Assembly (NCBI RefSeq): GCF_030814835.1
Contig: NZ_JAUSVS010000010.1
Location: 62,001 to 126,000 of the forward strand
DNA length: 64,000 nucleotides
Source of the DNA: Caulobacter ginsengisoli
GTDB taxonomy: Bacteria; Pseudomonadota; Alphaproteobacteria; Caulobacterales; Caulobacteraceae
Reading direction: 5' to 3'
Below, piece after piece: positions 49,189 to 57,227 of the stretch. The position numbers and the translations under genes were made by a program. The number at the start of each line of letters is the position of its first letter. Position 1 is the first letter of the stretch. The notes below the pieces were generated by a model. It made no database searches and was not told the DNA's origin. It saw only the letters and a program-made list of their open reading frames with translations.

Positions 49189-50397
49189 ATGTCATCCACC
49201 TCCGCCAGCCTGTCTCGAAACTTCGACCATGCGGGCCTCAAGGAGGTTCTCGAGGGCCATAGCCGCTATCTGACCGGCCGGGCCGGCGGCCGGCGGGCGC
49301 ATCTGGCCCATGCGGATCTCAGCAACTTCGTCCTGGCCGGGGTCGACCTTTCCGAGGCCGACCTGACCGCCGCCCGGCTGAACGCCGTCGATCTTTCCGG
49401 CGCGCGGCTGAACGGGGCGGTGCTGTTCGGGGCCGACCTGCGCGACGCCGACCTGCGCAACGCCAGCCTCTTGAAGACCGACCTGCGCGGCGCCTGCCTG
49501 CGCGGCGCCAACCTCTCCTGCGCCGACCTCTCGGGCGCCGACCTGCGCGAGGGGCTGATCGCCACCCAGGACATGACCAACGGCTTTCGCATCCTGCGCC
49601 ACGACCGGCGCAAGGGCGAGCTGGACTATGCGGTGATGGAGGGGGCCAACCTGACCGGGGTGCAGACCTCCGAGTCCATCGCCGTCGACCTGTCGGACGC
49701 CAACCTCAAGGGCGCCCGGCTGGGCGGGGCGCGACTGGTCAAGGCGATCCTGGACGGCGCCGACATGACCGGCGCGAGCCTGTTCAACACCGACCTGGGC
49801 GGCGCCTCGCTGCGCCGGGCCATTCTGGTCGATCTCGAGCTGGAAGGGGCCAATCTCGAAAAGGCCGACCTGACCGGCAGCCTGCACGGTCCGCCGCCGG
49901 TGGTCTATGTCGACGACCGGCCGCTGGGCGACGTGCTGGACGCCCATGAGCGGTTCTGCGTCACCGACGGGGCCGAGGGCGAGGCCGCCAAGGCCGTCGG
50001 CATCGATTTCCGCCCCGCCCGCACGCTGCGTGGCCGCCGGCTGACAGGGCTGGCCGCGCCGGGGGCGGTGTTCTTCGGCCTGAACATGGAGGGGGCCCAT
50101 CTGCAGGGGGCCGACCTCACCGGGGCCGACCTGCGCGGGGTCAACCTCAAGGGCGCCGACCTGCGCGGCGCCAAGCTGATGCGGGCCCAGCTCGACCGGG
50201 CCGACCTGCGCGAGGCCAATCTCGGCCCGCTGATGATCGCCGAGGGCCGCTACCTGCGCACCGACATGACCGGCGCGCGCCTGGCCCGGGCCGACCTGCG
50301 CGGCGCGGACCTGCGCCGGGTGCGGCTGTTCGAAGCCGACCTGGCCATGGCCAGGCTCGACGGCGCCGACCTGCGCGGGGCGGAGATGGAGGTCTGA
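49189..50397 (+). CDS. Pentapeptide-repeat protein
   Basis: A 402-residue protein made of A(D/N)LxX pentapeptides in three runs: about residues 38-125, 152-228 and 298-400. They are separated by non-repeat segments (ATQDMTNGFRILRHDRRKGE; GPPPVVYVDDRPLGDV). Pentapeptide repeats form right-handed beta-helices that mimic DNA in some topoisomerase inhibitors, but most members have unknown roles. The DNA also repeats GCCGACCTG codon blocks. No enzymatic motif. Confidence 0.9.
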   Translation: MSSTSASLSRNFDHAGLKEVLEGHSRYLTGRAGGRRAHLAHADLSNFVLAGVDLSEADLTAARLNAVDLSGARLNGAVLFGADLRDADLRNASLLKTDLRGACLRGANLSCADLSGADLREGLIATQDMTNGFRILRHDRRKGELDYAVMEGANLTGVQTSESIAVDLSDANLKGARLGGARLVKAILDGADMTGASLFNTDLGGASLRRAILVDLELEGANLEKADLTGSLHGPPPVVYVDDRPLGDVLDAHERFCVTDGAEGEAAKAVGIDFRPARTLRGRRLTGLAAPGAVFFGLNMEGAHLQGADLTGADLRGVNLKGADLRGAKLMRAQLDRADLREANLGPLMIAEGRYLRTDMTGARLARADLRGADLRRVRLFEADLAMARLDGADLRGAEMEV

Positions 50398-50437
50398 TCT
50401 GCGGCCTGCGCTGCGGGTGGGTCTCTGCCTTTTAAGA

Positions 50438-50576
50438 TTTGTCCACGAACAACACGAACAACACGAACGGAGCCATAGGCGGCTTCGGCCGAAGGCCTAT
50501 CGAATCTGAGGACCCTCCGGGTCGGGCGCGGGATCGGCTCAGCTTGTTCGTGTTGTTCGTGTTGTTCGTGGACAAA
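50438..50576. repeat. Perfect 31-bp inverted repeat with ACGAACAAC units
   Basis: TTTGTCCACGAACAACACGA continuing to 50468 is inverted perfectly at 50546-50576, with 77 bases between. Inside the loop, CATAGGC...GCCTATC makes a second hairpin. Arms contain ACGAACAAC units in tandem. No gene fits. It lies between the pentapeptide gene and the convergent crotonase gene. Confidence 0.65.
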
Positions 50577-50613
50577 AACCTTGCTGCAGTTTCGGCCGCA
50601 TCGGTCTTGGGGA

Positions 50614-51474
50614 TTACATGCCTTTGCGCAGCGGCATCAGGTCCGGGAAGACCGGCTCGCGCTTTTCGGCCTTGGCCTTGAAGGTCTCGGCCATGTGCGG
50701 GCCGCTGAACATGCCGGTCTGCCAGACGGCGATATAGTCCAGCCCGTCCTTGATGGTGTGATCGCGGGCGTAGTTGATCATCACCTTCGAACCGGCGACG
50801 GCCAGGGGCGACTTGGACGCGATCTCGCGGGCCGTGGCCAGGGCGTGGGCGACCACGGCGTCGTGGTCGGGCAGCACCTCGTTGACCAGGCCGATGGCCT
50901 TGGCCTGCTCGGCGGGCAGGCGCCGGCCGGTATAGGCGAGTTCGCGCACCCAGCCCTCGGGGATCAGCTTGCAGAGGCGCGGGAAGGTGCCGACATCGGC
51001 GGTCATGCCGATATTGATCTCCATGATGCAGAAATAGGCGTCGGCGCTGCAGTAGCGGATGTCGCAGGCGCTGGTCATGTCGACCGCCCCGCCGATACAG
51101 GCGCCGTGGATGGCGGCGATCACCGGCATGCGGGCCTCGTCCAGGACCGAGAAGACGTCCTGCAGCTGATGGACATGACGGCGGAACATCTCGCCGGCCA
51201 CGTGCGGGTCCTTCGGCCGGCCGCTGCTGTCCCCGACCCCGTCGAACACCGACAGGTCCATGCCGGCGCTGAAATGCTTGCCGGTCGAGGAGATGACGAT
51301 GCAGCGGGCCAGGGCATTGTCGCTGATGTCGCGCACGATGACCGGCAGCTCGTTCCAGAACGCCCTGTTCATGGTGTTCATCTCGGCGGCCCGCTTCATG
51401 ACGATGTGGGCGACCCCGGCCTCGATCGTAACGTCGAAACAGGTGAATTCGGTGGTGGCGGTGATGGCGTTCAT
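50614..51474 (-). CDS. Enoyl-CoA hydratase/isomerase-family (crotonase) protein
   Basis: A 286-residue protein starting at 51474, with GAGGA nine bases upstream. VISSTGKHFSAGMDLSVF forms the CoA oxyanion-hole region and IAAIHGACIGGAVDMTSACDIRYCS the second one. The Glu/Glu pair of a hydratase lies near MEINIGMTADVGTFPRLCKL. Members hydrate or isomerise acyl-CoA thioesters in fatty-acid or aromatic degradation. Substrate specificity is not readable. Confidence 0.9.
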   Translation of the reverse strand: MNAITATTEFTCFDVTIEAGVAHIVMKRAAEMNTMNRAFWNELPVIVRDISDNALARCIVISSTGKHFSAGMDLSVFDGVGDSSGRPKDPHVAGEMFRRHVHQLQDVFSVLDEARMPVIAAIHGACIGGAVDMTSACDIRYCSADAYFCIMEINIGMTADVGTFPRLCKLIPEGWVRELAYTGRRLPAEQAKAIGLVNEVLPDHDAVVAHALATAREIASKSPLAVAGSKVMINYARDHTIKDGLDYIAVWQTGMFSGPHMAETFKAKAEKREPVFPDLMPLRKGM

Positions 51475-51569
51475 CGGTGGTTTCCTCTCGTTGCCTGCAT
51501 CATCCGCGCTGGACGCCGGGGAAGGCAAGAGTGGGGAAGGGACGCCGCGCTCGCTCCTCCTCCGTCGTC

Positions 51570-51693
51570 ATTCTAGGCCTTGTGCCTAGAATCCCGCTCT
51601 CCGCCGCACGATCAGACAGCCGTCCAGCGCGGCGTTTCAACCGCTACTTTTGCAGCGAGCGGAACACGGGATCCTGGGCACAAGGCCCAGGAT
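51570..51693. repeat. Inverted pair of chromosomal palindromes (BIME-like)
   Basis: ATTCTAGGC-CTTGT-GCCTAGAAT at 51570-51592 and ATCCTGGGC-ACAAG-GCCCAGGAT at 51671-51693 are related hairpins in opposite orientation (CGTCAT...AGGCCTTGTGCC...). They lie in the 279 bases between two gene starts. Such pairs are dispersed in alphaproteobacterial genomes. Confidence 0.55.
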
Positions 51694-51753
51694 GACGGGT
51701 TTGGGGTTGCTGACGCCGCGTCAGTTCGGCCATGACGAAGGCCAGACGAGGGG

Positions 51754-52617
51754 ATGGCCATGGACGCCGACCAGATTCCGTATCGGCGCCGCCGTATCGC
51801 CATTTCGGGCGGGGAGATCGCCGGCATCGAGCTGGGCCCCGAAGAGCGACCGCTGGACATCCTCTTCCTGCACGCCAACGGCTTCAACGCCCTGACCTAC
51901 CGCTCCATCCTGGCCCCGCTGGCCAAGGACTACCGCATCCTGTCGGTCGACCAGCGCGGCCACGGCCTGACCAGCCTGCCGGCCGATCCGAGCGCCCAGA
52001 ACAGCTGGTACGGCTTCCGCGACGACCTGATCGCGCTCCTGGACGCCCTGGACGCCCCGCCCCTGGTGCTGGGCGGCCATTCCATGGGCGGGGCGGCCAG
52101 CCTGATGGCCGCTGCCGAGCGGCCGGGAGCGGTCAAGGCGCTGGCCCTGTTCGATCCGGTGCTGATGCCAGCGACGGTCTCGGCCGAGATCCTGCGGGAT
52201 ACGCCGCTGGCTAGAGGGGCGCTGCGGCGGCGCGGCCAGTTCGCCAGTCGGCAGGATGTCGTGGAGTCCTATCGGGGACGCGGGGCGTTCAAGACCTGGT
52301 CCGAGGCGATGCTGGTCGACTATGTCCAGGACGGCTTTACGGAGAACACCGAGGGCGTGGGCCTGACCTGCACCCCGGGCTGGGAGGCGGCCAACTTCTC
52401 CTCGCCCCAGGGGAATGTGTTCAGCGCGTTCGGGAAGATCACCGTCCCGATCCACATCCTGCGGGCGGAAACGGGTTCGACCTTCAACATCGGCGAGCGG
52501 GCGGCGGGGCTGCCGGGCAATGTGCGGATCGAGACGATCGAAGGGACCAGCCACTTCCTGCCGATGGAACGGCCGGATCTGGTGCGCGACGCACTGACGG
52601 AGGCGGCATCCCTGTAG
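51754..52617 (+). CDS. Alpha/beta-hydrolase-fold protein
   Basis: A 287-residue protein. LFLHANGFNALTYRSIL supplies the oxyanion-hole region. VLGGHSMGGAASLMAAAE contains the nucleophile elbow GHSMGG (Ser), and ALFDPVLMPA the structural turn. A Glu or Asp near IHILRAETGS and a His in EGTSHFLPMERPDLV complete the triad. Esterase or C-C hydrolase; substrate unknown. A second ATG six bases downstream (51760) is better spaced from the GAGGGG site. Confidence 0.88.
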   Translation: MAMDADQIPYRRRRIAISGGEIAGIELGPEERPLDILFLHANGFNALTYRSILAPLAKDYRILSVDQRGHGLTSLPADPSAQNSWYGFRDDLIALLDALDAPPLVLGGHSMGGAASLMAAAERPGAVKALALFDPVLMPATVSAEILRDTPLARGALRRRGQFASRQDVVESYRGRGAFKTWSEAMLVDYVQDGFTENTEGVGLTCTPGWEAANFSSPQGNVFSAFGKITVPIHILRAETGSTFNIGERAAGLPGNVRIETIEGTSHFLPMERPDLVRDALTEAASL

Positions 52618-52624
52618 GCGGCCT

Positions 52625-52712
52625 ATTTCGGTGACAGTTTACTTTATTCGCTCTGAGCCCCCTCACGCCTGACCGTGATCCAAGGGCGAATAAAGTAAAC
52701 TGTCACCGAAAT
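52625..52712. repeat. Perfect 27-bp inverted repeat containing GGTGACAGTTTACTTTATT
   Basis: The arm 52625-52651 (ATTTCGGTGACAGTTTACTT plus seven bases) is inverted perfectly at 52686-52712, separated by 34 bases. AT-rich arms stand out against the GC-rich background. This is the size and form of a REP or MITE. No gene. It lies between the convergent hydrolase and thioesterase genes. Confidence 0.65.
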
Positions 52713-52742
52713 TACCCTGACCGGCGCAGCTTCCCCGGCAGG

Positions 52743-53681
52743 TTAGAGCGCCAGCCCGACCTTCGCCTGCCCCATCAGCACCGCATGCGCCGCCTCGGTG
52801 ATCGGGATCACCTTGCGCGTCTGCAGATCGAACGTCACCGCCACCACCTCGCTGACGCCCCAGGGCCTGCCGCTCTGGGGGTCGAGCATCCAGTGGACCA
52901 TGCGCATGACCTTGTCGTTCGCCCCCACCAGGCCCGAGCGGATGTCGAAGCGGGCGCCGGCCCGGGGCCAGTCCAGATAGAGCAGGCGGTATTCCACCAC
53001 CGCCCCGCCGATCTCGCCGGAGGTGGGCGGGGCGTGTTCGACCACGGTGGCGCGGAAGCCGTGGACCAGGGTCCCGACGCCGTCGGAGACCTTGCCGATG
53101 AACTGCTCGGCCCCGGCCCGGCCGAAGACGTCGCAGTCCTGCGGGGCGAAGGCGCCCAGGCCGATGCGGGTGAGGTCCAGTTCGTCGGCCCGGGCTACGC
53201 TGGCCCTGGACCTGACCGGATCGAGCGAGAGGCCGCGGGCCTGGGCCTCTTTCGGCACGGCGACGGTCAGGGCCGCCGCCCGCTCACGGGTGCGGGCCGG
53301 CCAGGGGAAGGGGCGGGCGTCGCGGGCGGTGACATGGGCGACCACGATCTGGAAGCTGGCGGCCAGGGCGCCGGTGTCGGCATGGACCAGCAGCAGCAGC
53401 AACCGCGCCTCGTCCTTGCCCATCTCGACCACCCCGGCGGTCATGTAGAGGGCCGCCCCGGCCCGGGCCTCGCGCATGAAGCGGATATGCTGCTCGCGGA
53501 CCATCAGGGTGGCCCCGGCGTCGGCGGCGAAGGCCTGGGGCATGCCCAGCTCGGCGGCCAGTCCCGCCAGCCCCTGCATGGCCGCGACGCCGTAGAAGCG
53601 CACATTCATGTGCCCCATCTCGTCGCATTCCCAGGTGTTGACGCCCCCGCGCCAGACCTCGACGCCTGGCCAGGTCGTCAC
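52743..53681 (-). CDS. Double hotdog acyl-CoA thioesterase-like protein
   Basis: A 312-residue protein with two hotdog domains. The first has WECDEMGHMNVRFYGVAAMQGL, with the Asp/Asn and His found in 4-hydroxybenzoyl-CoA-type thioesterases, and the second FGRAGAEQFIGKVSDG. It starts at a GTG overlapping the zur stop (GTGA). Hydrolysis of an acyl-CoA is the likely reaction. The link to zur is positional only. Confidence 0.75.
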   Translation of the reverse strand: MTTWPGVEVWRGGVNTWECDEMGHMNVRFYGVAAMQGLAGLAAELGMPQAFAADAGATLMVREQHIRFMREARAGAALYMTAGVVEMGKDEARLLLLLVHADTGALAASFQIVVAHVTARDARPFPWPARTRERAAALTVAVPKEAQARGLSLDPVRSRASVARADELDLTRIGLGAFAPQDCDVFGRAGAEQFIGKVSDGVGTLVHGFRATVVEHAPPTSGEIGGAVVEYRLLYLDWPRAGARFDIRSGLVGANDKVMRMVHWMLDPQSGRPWGVSEVVAVTFDLQTRKVIPITEAAHAVLMGQAKVGLAL

Positions 53682-54157
53682 GTGCGGCAGTCTCCGCAGA
53701 GGCCATGGGCCTCGACCGTGACGCCGGAGAGGGCGTAGCCAGCCTCACCGGCGATGGATTGGATCTCGCCCAGGCCGGCCGGCTCGATTTCGCGGGTCGC
53801 CCCGCAGCAGTCGCAGATCAGGAAGGCGGCGGCGTGCCCGTCCGCCTCGCGCCGGCAGGCGACATAGGCGTTGAGGCTCTCGATGCGATGGGCGAAGCCC
53901 TGCTTGGAGAGGAAGTCCAGGGCCCGGTAGACGGTCGGCGGCTTGGCCGGGGCGCCGTCGGCCCCGAAGGCGGCGATCAGGTCGTAGGCCTTCACCGGCT
54001 GGCCGGCCGCCAGCAGCAGCTCCAGCACCCGTTTGCGCGGGGCGGTCAGCCGCTCGCCGGCCGTGGAGCAGCGGACATCGGCGTCCTGCAGGGCGTGGCC
54101 GAGGGCGGCCCCAGCCAGCCCCCGGGCGTCGTGCTCATGCTCGCAGTCGTGCGCCAT
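53678..54157 (-). CDS. zur: Fur-family zinc regulator Zur
   Basis: A 159-residue protein. An N-terminal His-rich stretch (HDCEHEHDARG) and the winged helix (RVLELLLAAGQPVKAYDLI, PPTVYRALDFLSKQGFAHR) identify Fur. The C-terminal CDCCGA...HGLCGDC motif provides the structural zinc cysteines. Zur represses zinc-uptake genes when zinc is abundant. It is coupled to the following gene by a GTGA overlap. Zur rather than Fur or Mur is favoured by the N-terminal His tail and Cys pairs. Confidence 0.85.
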   Translation of the reverse strand: MAHDCEHEHDARGLAGAALGHALQDADVRCSTAGERLTAPRKRVLELLLAAGQPVKAYDLIAAFGADGAPAKPPTVYRALDFLSKQGFAHRIESLNAYVACRREADGHAAAFLICDCCGATREIEPAGLGEIQSIAGEAGYALSGVTVEAHGLCGDCRT

Positions 54158-54256
54158 GCCCTTCAGGTAGAGATGCGCGGCCCCCTAGGCAAGTTGCGGA
54201 GCGCGATAGCCGCAAGTGGGAACCGGTTGCGGCGGCTAGCGCGCGACCATCAGGAA

Positions 54257-55033
54257 TCAGTAGGGGTCTTTGGCCAGCAGGTCGGCCTCGGCCTTGCAGA
54301 TCCCGGCGTCCGGCGCCGCGCCGGTCTTGCGCAGGGCGGCGATCTCCTTGCGCACCCCGTCCAGGTCCTTGCGGAAGGCGTCCTGGCCGTGCAGGGCGGC
54401 CACCACGGCCGAGGCGTTGGTGCGGCCGGCTTCGGCGGCGCTGGCGTTGTGCACCCCGCAGACCACCCGGCTCTCGCCGATGGCCCGGGCCCGCAGCAGG
54501 ATCTGTGGCGTGCGATCGGGCAGCAGCTCGGCCAGGATCAGCCCCACCGACCAGCCCCAGGTCACGTGGCCGGACGGATAGTCCAGGCTGTCGGGCTTGG
54601 CGACACAGGTCTCGCCCTCGTCGATCCGGAAGGGGCGCTGGCGCTTGTAGAAGTCCTTGGCGGCGTTGGTGGAATCGCCGACGTCCTTGCGGATGTGCAG
54701 CAGCAGGGCGGCCAGCCTGGGCGCCGTATCCTTGTCCAGCGTCACCCCGGCCGAGCAGCTGAACTGCTGCAGGATACTGGCCGAATCGGCGTCGCCGATG
54801 GCCATCGTCCAGCGGTCGCTGCCCTTCAGCGACCGGGTCTGCAGGAAGATGGTGCGGTCGGCCTCGTAGCGGCTGGTCCCCGCCGTCGGGGCCGGGGGCA
54901 GGATGTGGGTGGTGTCCAGGGGGGCCGGCAGATAGCTGGCGGGGGGCGCGTCGGCCGCGAAGGCCGCCCAGACGCCACCCCCGGCGAGCAGGACTACGGC
55001 GGCGATGGTGGCGATGGTGTTGCGCGGCGTCAT
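54257..55033 (-). CDS. Class A non-specific acid phosphatase (PAP2 superfamily)
   Basis: A 258-residue secreted phosphatase from ATG 55033, six bases after GGGAGGGAG. A signal peptide (TIAAVVLLAGGGVWAAFAAD) leads the protein. The catalytic blocks are KDFYKRQRPF, PSGHVTWGWS and GESRVVCGVHNASAAEAGR. These hydrolyse phosphomonoesters in the periplasm. An Asp-rich C-terminal helix ends the protein. It stands alone, facing left. Confidence 0.9.
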   Translation of the reverse strand: MTPRNTIATIAAVVLLAGGGVWAAFAADAPPASYLPAPLDTTHILPPAPTAGTSRYEADRTIFLQTRSLKGSDRWTMAIGDADSASILQQFSCSAGVTLDKDTAPRLAALLLHIRKDVGDSTNAAKDFYKRQRPFRIDEGETCVAKPDSLDYPSGHVTWGWSVGLILAELLPDRTPQILLRARAIGESRVVCGVHNASAAEAGRTNASAVVAALHGQDAFRKDLDGVRKEIAALRKTGAAPDAGICKAEADLLAKDPY

Positions 55034-55108
55034 GGCGGCTCCCTCCCGAGGCAGGCGGCGACCATGCCGGAAGTCACCCCCGGGGATCAACCATGCCTGT
55101 GTGACCCC

Positions 55109-55597
55109 TCACCCCTTGGGCGCGTGGTAGGTCAGCTGCACCGTCGTCAGGCCGTTCGCCGCAGCGGCGGTCAGCTGCATGCCGCGGGCCCCGCCCTCCT
55201 CCTCGGCGGCGAACATCTTGCTGCCGCCCATGTCCATGTCGGCCGAGACCGGCACCTTGGCCTTGGCCGCGGCGTCCCGATAGAAGGCCATGACCTGGTC
55301 GGGCGCGTCCTTGGTGGTGAAGCGCAGGATGGTGACATCGCCGGTTTCGATCCGCGAGAGGACGGCCGCGCCCGGATAGGTCGGGGCGTAGGCCGGCGGG
55401 GCCCGGCCCGGCGCCGCGGCGACGGCCGCCGCGCCGCCCTTGATGACGGCGACCTGGCCGTCGGGGGTCTTGACCGTCACCTGGCCGCTCTCGGTTCCGG
55501 CGGCGACCGTGGCGGCCGGCGCCTTGGCGGGCGGCTTGCCGCAGGCGGCGAGGCTTGCCGCGAGCAGGGCGGCGCAGAGGGCGAAGGGGGCGCGCAT
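55109..55597 (-). CDS. Lipoprotein, member of a tandem paralogous pair
   Basis: A 162-residue lipoprotein with lipobox LAACGKPP. The N-terminal part is Ala/Pro-rich, and a C-terminal domain has YPGAAVLSRIETGDVTILRFTT and ESVQV-like strands. The neighbour upstream has the same layout (APAYPGATIV...FATTDTPEQVVAFYKGKL), so the two arose by duplication. They are separated by three bases and are one transcript. Domain resembles no enzyme I recognise; periplasmic binding or structural role is possible. Confidence 0.75.
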   Translation of the reverse strand: MRAPFALCAALLAASLAACGKPPAKAPAATVAAGTESGQVTVKTPDGQVAVIKGGAAAVAAAPGRAPPAYAPTYPGAAVLSRIETGDVTILRFTTKDAPDQVMAFYRDAAAKAKVPVSADMDMGGSKMFAAEEEGGARGMQLTAAAANGLTTVQLTYHAPKG

Positions 55598-55600
55598 GGG

Positions 55601-56014
55601 TCAGCTCTCCGGCTTGGCGGAGGATTGGGTGACCTGGATGCTGGTCTGGTCGCCGGCCTTCATGGCCATGACCTGGACGCTCTTGCCGGTGGCGGCGTCC
55701 TGGACGACGAGCATCTGGCCCATGCCCAGGTTCATTTCCTTGACCGGGCCCAGCCCGCTGGCCCCCAGCTTGCCCTTGTAGAAGGCGACGACCTGTTCGG
55801 GCGTGTCGGTGGTGGCGAAGCTGACCCCCACGGCCTGGACGCCGCCGACGGTGGTCTTGGAAGCCGTGACGATCGTCGCGCCCGGATAGGCGGGTGCGTA
55901 GGCCGGCAGGGCCGCCGCGGCGGCGGTGGCCGCGGCGCCGCCCTCGGTCTCGACCTTGGGAACACAGGCGGTCAGGGCCAGGGCGGCCAGGGTGGCGATG
56001 AGAGCGGTGCGCAT
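55601..56014 (-). CDS. Lipoprotein, member of a tandem paralogous pair
   Basis: A 137-residue lipoprotein with lipobox LTACVPKV. The start is the ATG at 56014, eight bases after a GGGGGA ribosome site; a GTG five codons earlier is possible. YAPAYPGATIV and DTPEQVVAFYKGKL match the downstream paralogue. No catalytic motif is visible. Both probably sit on the outer membrane facing the periplasm. Confidence 0.75.
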   Translation of the reverse strand: MRTALIATLAALALTACVPKVETEGGAAATAAAAALPAYAPAYPGATIVTASKTTVGGVQAVGVSFATTDTPEQVVAFYKGKLGASGLGPVKEMNLGMGQMLVVQDAATGKSVQVMAMKAGDQTSIQVTQSSAKPES

Positions 56015-56079
56015 GCTGGGGTCCCCCACGAAGAGGACCCCAGCCTAAGCCCAAGCGCTCGGGCTATGCCAGATGGCTT

Positions 56080-57129
56080 TTACGCGAACAGCTTGTTCCA
56101 GCGGCGCTTCTCGCGGGTCTTCCAGGCGCCCCGGTGATAGGCGTCCGAGCCGATCAGCGGCACGACCGTGGTGGCCTCGGCGAAGACCATCTGTTCGAAG
56201 GTGGTGTCCACCTTGCCCCAGCTCGCGGCCTCCTTCAGCGTCGAGGAAGAACAGGCGCCGTCGCGGACGTCGGCGACGGTGATCTGCACGGCGTATTTGT
56301 GCATCTCGGCCTCGACGCCCAGGATCTCGGCGCAGACCACGGTGTCCTGGGCGAAGTTCTTCGGAACCCCGCCGCCGACCATGAAGAGGCCCGTCGTGCC
56401 GGCGGCGATCTTGATGTCGGTCAGTTCGCGGAAGTCGGCCACGGCGTCGATCATCAGGTAGGGCTGCCTGGCGGCGGCCCGCTCCTTCTGGTGCTTGACC
56501 AGGCCAAAGCCGGCCGATGAGTCGACGAAGGCGGGGCAGAAGATCGGCACGCCCTCTTCATAGGCGGTCTGGATCAGGCTGCCGGGCTTCTTGGCGTTGC
56601 CTTCCGAGAGCCACTTGCCGATTTCCCAGATGAACTCGCGGCTGGAATAGCCGCGCGGCTCGAGGCGGTTGGCGATCTCCAGGATGGTGTGGTCGCAGGC
56701 CTGGAGCTCTTCCTCGTCGATATAGGTGTCGTAGATGCGGTCGATATAGTTCTCGCGCAGCACGTTGTCGTCGACCGGGCCGGCGGCCTGATAGTGCTTG
56801 AAGCCCAGGGCCTCGAAGAAATCCATGTCGATGATCGAGGCGCCGGTGGCGACCACCGCGTCGATCATCCCGAACTTCACCATGTCGCGGTAGACATGCA
56901 TGCAGCCGCCGGCGCTGGTCGAGCCGGCCAGGATCAGCCAGGGCGAGCAGGTCCTGTCTTCCAGGGCCATGTTGAGGATGTCGGCGGCGCGGGCGGTGTC
57001 GCGGCTGGTGAAGCTCATCTTGCGCATGGCGTCGATGACCGGCCGGGCGTCATAGGCGGTGATGTCGACATGCTCGACGACGTTGGAGAGCAGCTCGGCC
57101 TTGATGTTGTTGCGAACGGGAGCGTTCAT
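56080..57129 (-). CDS. Deoxyhypusine-synthase-like protein (probable homospermidine/polyamine enzyme)
   Basis: A 349-residue protein of the deoxyhypusine synthase family. NAD-binding stretches (AGSTSAGGCMHVYRD, FVDSSAGFGLV, GLFMVGGGVPKNF) are present. EAASWGKVDTTF supplies the Lys that forms the enzyme imine in eukaryotic DHS. Bacteria lack eIF5A, so bacterial relatives are thought to transfer the aminobutyl group to putrescine, giving homospermidine. It lies directly after the ornithine decarboxylase, whose product is putrescine. Substrate is inferred from context. Confidence 0.85.
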   Translation of the reverse strand: MNAPVRNNIKAELLSNVVEHVDITAYDARPVIDAMRKMSFTSRDTARAADILNMALEDRTCSPWLILAGSTSAGGCMHVYRDMVKFGMIDAVVATGASIIDMDFFEALGFKHYQAAGPVDDNVLRENYIDRIYDTYIDEEELQACDHTILEIANRLEPRGYSSREFIWEIGKWLSEGNAKKPGSLIQTAYEEGVPIFCPAFVDSSAGFGLVKHQKERAAARQPYLMIDAVADFRELTDIKIAAGTTGLFMVGGGVPKNFAQDTVVCAEILGVEAEMHKYAVQITVADVRDGACSSSTLKEAASWGKVDTTFEQMVFAEATTVVPLIGSDAYHRGAWKTREKRRWNKLFA

Positions 57130-57227
57130 CGCTTCAGGTTTCCCTTTGGATATGAGCGCCCGTCCAAAATATCACTCCAGGCCCGGACGGAGCGACGGGC
57201 CTGGAGGATCTCTAAGCTTGTAAACGC

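Noticed and set aside
48063..49262. A 399-codon open frame over corA
   Set aside because: Shadow frame; the corA reading has the GMN motif and two membrane helices.
49300..50390. CRISPR-like regular repeats
   Set aside because: The repeated GCCGACCTG units are pentapeptide codons within a gene, with no constant-length spacers.
53705..56137. An 810-codon plus-strand frame
   Set aside because: It lies opposite zur, the acid phosphatase and two lipoproteins, which have family motifs. It is Gly/Arg/Gln-rich.
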